Shown here: positions 59,364 to 64,000 of the stretch, piece by piece
Layout of the letters: each line of letters starts with the position of its first letter
Position numbering within the stretch: the stretch's first letter is position 1
Assembly (NCBI RefSeq): GCF_025698545.1
Contig: NC_068577.1
Coordinates: 1,302,001-1,366,000, forward strand
Length of the DNA stretch: 64,000 bases
Direction of reading: 5' to 3'
Source of the DNA: Gossypium raimondii
Lineage: Eukaryota; Streptophyta; Magnoliopsida; Malvales; Malvaceae
Translations under genes and position numbers: made by a program
The notes under the pieces: generated by a model
The model's database searches: none
Told to the model about the DNA's origin: nothing
Seen by the model: only the letters and a program-made list of their open reading frames with translations

Positions 59364-61552
59364 ATGGCCACTACTACAGCCACCTGTTTTCACTTACAAA
59401 ACATACCATCATCACCATGGGTGAACAACACCAGCAGAACAACAACATACAAAGCCATGGATGGATCATTAAGAGCTTCAAACCCCCAAACCCAAACATT
59501 CATTAAACCCGTGAAATGTAGTAGTAGTAGTAGCGGAAATGAGATAGGCATAGCCGATTTCATCGGTGGAGATCTATTAAAATTCGATTTAGGGCAATGG
59601 CTATCGGATGTAGAACAACACAAAGCCCTTGCTATTTACACCCCTCACGAAGGTGGCTACGAGGGTCGTTACTTTACACGGCTTCGACACCAGGGTTACT
59701 ATTTCCTCGACCTTACTGCTCGTGGCCTTGGTGATCCCGAAACTACACTCACTAAGATCCATCCTGTTTGCCCTGTATGCATATGCTTTCAACCCTCTCT
59801 ATTATTTTAACTTTGGTGCTTTCTCTATTTACTACAAGTTTTTTTAATTAAATTTATAGCCTCATGTTGGGAAGCAACCAATAGCAAGGTGGTATTTCCC
59901 ACCGGAAGTTGATTATAGGCTCCAAGCTTTGCCTGCTAATGCTAAAGGACTTATCGTCTGGGTAATCGAAGCCAAGGTATATATATTGAATTAGCATCTT
60001 TTTTGGGTTAAATTCTTCTCTACTTTTCGAATTGGTAAGATTTAGTCCCCTACTTTTGGAATTTTGAAATTAGGTAAGCAACATTAGTAAGTAACCTAAT
60101 TATAGGTTTTTCCTTTTATCCTTCAATTATGAAAAGTTACAAAATGGTCACTAAATTATTCAATTTTATCTTTCTGTCATCGGTTGACTAACATAAAAAA
60201 ATGGAAACATCCAAAAATTCATGATAATTGGGTGTCTATTTTGTAACTTTTCATAATTGGATGACCAAAAAAGAAAGAAAAAACATAGATGGGTGACTGC
60301 TAATGTAGTTTGCCCTTTGAAATTTTAGTCTTAACCCAAACAATAACAATTAAATTTATTTTGGTTAAATTTAATTACTAGTCATGTATTATGTGTACAG
60401 TTGTAGATTTAGTTCATATTATATAATTAGATCATCCTAAGTTTCTATACTTTTCGAATTTAGAAATTTCAGTCTTGACGCAAATGACAGTCATTAATTA
60501 TCTACTGAATTTGTAGTGAGTAGTACGTGGAAATAACAAATTGGCACAACATTATACATATGATAATATGTTTGCCGTATCAGATTTTGGAAATAGTAGA
60601 ACTTAACTAAATGAATTTAATAATTATCATTTGGTGTGAATTGAAATTTTAAAATTTACAAACTACAGATACTAAAAATAACCAAATTAGAATATAAGGG
60701 TGAGTTTAGATGGGCGGTACGTTTACCTGCGGTTAGTGTAAAAATAGCGGTGGCGGTGAGATTAGACACTGTAGTGATACTGTAGCGTGAGACAAAAAGT
60801 AAACTAAATGCACCGCACCGCACCGCATCGTCCATCCAAACCCACCCTAAGACTTTCACAAAGTGTAGAGAATAATAACAAAATTTAACTTTTTCTGCCG
60901 CCATGAATTTAGTAACAGTGGTCTCTATAGGTTTTGTCCAAGTCGGAGCTACAATTTCTTGCTTTGCTACCCACCCTCCGGCCTAAAGTGAGGGTCATTG
61001 CCGAGTGTGGAAACTGGTAAGGGCTGTTGATTTTTTTTTTTTGATAAAAATTAAATTTATTCATAAATTTTGGTCTAACGCGCAGTTTGATATATTAATT
61101 TTGATTTAGTATAATTATACACTTGAAACTTGAATTATCGTTAATTTGTATACATGAAACTTTGATTATGATTCAACTGCACACATTTAAAGAAATGGAC
61201 ATGTACATTTATTTTCATATTAGATTAATATAATTGCTTGTCTATGCAATATATCAATGTAAAATGATACTAATTCGATAATGCTGTCAATGATTTATGA
61301 AAATTGATTTATAAATATGAGCGGACTTGAACAGTATTTTAAGCCTATATTTCAAGTCGAACCGATTTTAGACAAATATAAAATATGTTAATATCATACT
61401 CAAACTCTACTTTACCATGAAATCATCTCTACTATGTATATTCCTATTTTCCAATTGAATGAGTGATGATTTGGTTTTGTGAACACAGGAGAAAGTTCAT
61501 GTGGAAACCACTCAAGGAAATTGCAGGCTTAACTGCTGAGGATGGAGCATGA
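59364..61552 (+). CDS. ndhN: Chloroplast NAD(P)H-quinone oxidoreductase subunit N
   Basis: Four exons (59364-59774, 59860-59976, 60931-61016, 61489-61552), all GT-AG and in phase, give 225 residues. NdhN is a nuclear-encoded, stroma-side subunit of the thylakoid NDH-1 complex, which carries cyclic electron flow around photosystem I. The first ~60 residues are rich in serine and threonine with few acids (MATTTATCFHLQNIPSSPWV), fitting a chloroplast transit peptide. The mature part holds IGGDLLKFDLGQWLSDVEQH, YTPHEGGYEGRYFTRL, LDLTARGLGDPETTL, ARWYFPPEVDYRLQALP, AKGLIVWVIEAK and SKSELQFLALLPTLRPKVRV. It ends RKFMWKPLKEIAGLT, matching cyanobacterial and plant NdhN block for block. Intron 2 (954 bp) has been colonised by three repeats. 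An upstream in-frame ATG at 59223 would add non-transit-like sequence, so 59364 was chosen. Confidence 0.95.
60075..60320. repeat. Foldback repeat in NdhN intron 2
   Basis: The left arm ('ccttcaattatgaaaagtta', 'caaaatggtcactaaattat') faces the right arm ('gtctattttgtaacttttca', 'taattggatgaccaaaaaag'). It is the same family as 33820-34100. Confidence 0.65.
60320..60690 (-). repeat. Dispersed repeat family F1 in NdhN intron 2
   Basis: This is the reverse complement of the later half of 41585-42085. Seen here are 'catgtattatgtgtacagtt', 'ctatacttttcgaatttaga', 'gcacaacattatacatatga' and 'aatttaataattatcatttg'. Confidence 0.6.
60698..60847. mobile_element. 150-bp MITE with TAA duplication (Tourist-like) in NdhN intron 2
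   Basis: The left end GGGTGAGTTTAGATGGGCGG and the reverse-complemented right end GGGTGGGTTTGGATGGACGA are inverted. TAA flanks both ends (60695-60697 and 60848-60850), as in PIF/Harbinger-type MITEs. It contains 'gcaccgcaccgcaccgcatc' facing 'gcgg' motifs on the left arm. It lies 83 bp before exon 3. Confidence 0.78.
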
Positions 61553-62467
61553 ATGAGGAAATTGTACAATATAATTTTTTTATTTAAATTGTGTAATTTA
61601 CTTCTTTTTAGTTCTAATTAGAAATTTTATTTAGGTGAATTTAAATTACATGTTTTTATAAGAATTAAAATGTAATTTTACCGTTTTATTAGATTATAAT
61701 TTTATAATTTTTAAAACATTAAATTAATAAAGTTATCACTATTGGAAGTCAAAATGTATTAATTTATAATTTTAAAAATTTAAAAGGCTAAACATGCAAA
61801 TTTCCATTTTAAAAATTGAGGTTGTGTTCACTACTTATTTATATTGTTATTTAAATTCTTGAATGAGTTGGTATTACGAGTCAGGCTGTGTCCATTGGTT
61901 ATATATATATATATATATTATTATTTAAACCCTTTATTGAATTGGCATCATACATTAACTAGACACCAACTCGATTTGAAAATTACTAAACTATCATTAC
62001 ATATTTGAAATAAATTATATTCTTACAATGGTACTTTTATCTTCTTCTTTTTACATTTTAGTAAAACTCGTATATAATTTACTTATTTGATTTGAACCCA
62101 TGCCACCAATATTTATAAATTTTATTCTTTACCACTTCAATTAAAGTTTGATTTTAATATTTTTATACATATTACACGTGTTATTATTAATTTTAAATAT
62201 TATATTTTATTATTTATTATTTTTAAATATATTTTATATTTTAAATAAATAATTTTTATATGTATACGCATGATAAAATTTCTAACACTTAATACACTAT
62301 TTATCTAATAATTTTTTCCCCTTGAAACAAAGCTATTTGCATTCCGCTAGATAGTAGTTACATCAATTTGGTTTGAATTTTTGTGGATAAGGCTCCCTTT
62401 TTCTCTTGTTGCCCATTGCCAAATTTGTGTCTGCTTTATAGTTTATTAAAATTAAATAATTAATTGT
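61553..62467. other. 3' flank of ndhN and AT-rich intergenic DNA
   Basis: Probable 3' UTR, then featureless AT-rich sequence with a TA run near 61897-61918. No gene was recognised. Confidence 0.5.
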
Positions 62468-62690
62468 CGATTTAGTATTAGCTTGACTGGCATGGACATT
62501 GTTATCAATATAGGAGGACGTGTGTTCGAGTGCGCTGAAGCATATTAATTCATACCGATTGAGTCTTAACTCGATTAGCATGAGCATTGTTGTCAATGCA
62601 GAAAGATTTGGTTACTATGGGTGATTCTAGGCATTGTATTGAAAAAGAACCGATATACTCAGAACCTATAATGGGATTATTAAAAAAAAT
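62468..62690 (+). mobile_element. Two adjacent SINE family A copies
   Basis: The first copy (62468-62556) has 'gcttgactggcatggacatt' and the B-box-like 'gtgtgttcgagtgcgctgaa', then stops. The second (62557-62690) restarts 'ccgattgagtcttaactcga' and has 'catgagcattgttgtcaatg', a diverged B-box zone and an A-rich end near 62690. The arrangement is head to tail. Confidence 0.6.
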
Positions 62691-63359
62691 AAGTAAATCA
62701 TTTGTTTTGTGAACTTTAAATATAAATTGTTAAAATATAATTGTTTTTACATATTTAATTAATTTGAAAGTTGAAAAACACATTATTATTTGGGTAAACT
62801 ACACCCAAAGTCACTAAACTATTAGTAAATTAACGTTTTGGTTACTCAACTCCAAAAGTTATAAAATGGTCACTAAATTATTTGAAAATTTTTATTTATG
62901 TCACTGGGTTATTAAATTTCTTTTTAAAAGTCTGATTAGCAAATTTCAAGCGACGTTCGATGATTGATATGGTAGATCGGTACATATTGACGATTAGAAT
63001 AATATACTTTAGATTCATGTCAATTGTACAGTCAATGTCCAAAATCAAAGAAGAAAATTATTTGGATTTTGATTTGCAGATTTGTAATATTCAAAACTAT
63101 TTTACGAAAACAAAAATTGAACTGTAAAAGGAAAAAATGAAAACAAGGAAATCTATATAACAATGATTTTAACAATTCAACGACTTAAATAAAAACTTTC
63201 GAATAATTTAATCATTATTTTATAACTTTTTAAAATTGGGCATTTATTGGTTACATCAAATTGGTTTAAAAATTTGTGGATAAGTGATCCTTTTTGTCAC
63301 GTTGCCCATTTGCCAAACTTGAATTGAAATGTTCCAATCTTAAGCTTGGGTTTGTTAAA
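62691..63359. other. Intergenic DNA with a wide foldback repeat
   Basis: 62795-62930 ('gtcactaaactattagtaaa', 'gttataaaatggtcactaaa') and 63150-63240 ('aacaattcaacgacttaaat', 'cattattttataactttt') are inverted arms of the 33820-type family around a ~200-bp centre. No gene was recognised. Confidence 0.45.
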
Positions 63360-63770
63360 TTGGACTCCATCTCCGCGTTTACTGCCTCAACGGTCAACGC
63401 CTACCACCGCATTCAGATGTCAAAACACGTGTCTCCCCTCTATTGGTTTTATTCCTAGTCTGCCATGATTTTCTCCAACGCGTCATCCGGCAAACCATCA
63501 TCACGCGCGACCCCCACAACATCAAAGAACGTGGCATCGGTCGACTCGACGACTGTCCATTTCAAGCGGGTCGTGCTTATCACGTGCTTCTCCACCCCCA
63601 TTCCCACCTGTCGGCTTTTATGCGTGCCGATCAGGTTCCTCTGGCGGTGCCCTCGTCGCCGCTCCTGATTTCGCCACGTGTCATCTCTTTGCCTTGTACG
63701 TCTGTGATCTGTGGGCTGCTGTCAGATGATGAAAGATTTTCCCTTTTTGCAGTTTTCTTCTAGAACAATT
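63360..63770. promoter_or_regulatory. GC-rich island with repeated CACGTG motifs
   Basis: This is far richer in GC than its surroundings. Three CACGTG-containing sites are seen: 'aacacgtgtc' near 63425, 'tcacgtgct' near 63590 and 'gccacgtgtc' near 63675. Open frames run across much of it (+ strand 63443-63763 and a second frame 63465-63668), but I recognise no protein family. It may be the promoter of a gene to the right, or an exon of an unrecognised gene. ACGTGTC cores are binding sites for bZIP factors of the abscisic-acid and light pathways. Confidence 0.35.
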
Positions 63771-64000
63771 GAATTTTTTATTATAATTTATTGTAATCTT
63801 AAGTTATGAAATTTATGTAAACAACTTCCTACATGGTTTGATATACTTAAAAATCGATAATATTAGTCGATTAAGTCTTAGATTGTTTGAGTATACCGAA
63901 ACGTATTATCTTCCCTTTTATAAATTAATGAGGAATTATAAATATTTTTAAATATTATTTAAAAAATATTATCAGAATTTATAACGAAATTATTAACTAT
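63771..64000. other. AT-rich window edge
   Basis: AT-rich sequence with nothing recognisable before the window ends. Confidence 0.4.

Overview
This window is nuclear DNA of a flowering plant. The genes are short-exon, GT-AG-spliced and of dicot type. The AT-rich intergenic space is full of decayed transposable elements and holds two pieces of plastid DNA. The proteins and repeat families look like cotton (Gossypium, Malvaceae); that placement is an inference from memory and no database was searched.

Six genes have exon structures I could reconstruct base by base. A small four-pass membrane protein of unknown function lies at 15456-17434 (+). An HMG-box B protein lies at 22633-23782 (-), a Yippee-like zinc protein at 31612-33564 (+), and an AUX1/LAX auxin influx carrier at 37245-39480 (-). 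The 60S acidic ribosomal protein P0 gene is at 51464-53473 (+), and the chloroplast NDH subunit N (NdhN) gene is at 59364-61552 (+). A tRNA-Glu(CTC) gene sits at 45717-45788 (-). A seventh, transposon-borne gene (plant mobile domain, 1119-1732, -) is intact as an open frame but lies wholly inside a Mutator-like element.

Dead genes: a pyruvate decarboxylase pseudogene (21164-22490, +) keeps its introns but has an internal deletion, frameshifts and a lost stop. It lies tail to tail with the HMGB gene. Plastid psbC (2610-3198) and rpoC2 (about 34890-35895) fragments are decayed plastid insertions. Retroelement remains are a Ty3/gypsy gag (7650-8880, -), a copia pol scrap split by a hAT element (9313-10671), L1-type LINE pieces (12640-12960, 25735-27627, 40490-40710, 56230-56640) and a gypsy-type LTR (from 18686).

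Several elements could be delimited precisely by terminal repeats plus target-site duplications (TSDs). They are a MULE carrying a PMD gene (1042-2114, 9-bp TSD), a hAT element (9364-10601, 8-bp TSD GTCTCAGT), a foldback MITE (6965-7343, TTAAAA), a solo LTR (48491-50998, TTAAG), a hairpin MULE (57070-57876, 9-bp TSD TAGTCCGGT) and a TAA-flanked MITE in an NdhN intron (60698-60847). Two tRNA-like SINE families, a GGCC-rich DNA element family and several foldback families recur across the window. A 716-bp direct tandem duplication lies at 46778-48211.

The genes do not form an operon or pathway; they are unrelated housekeeping or developmental genes between repeat blocks. I found no convincing new multi-gene system. 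The most interesting material is the PMD-bearing MULE, the hairpin MULE, the hairpin-forming array in the gypsy LTR, the PDC/HMGB convergent pair, and a G-box-rich GC island at the right edge.
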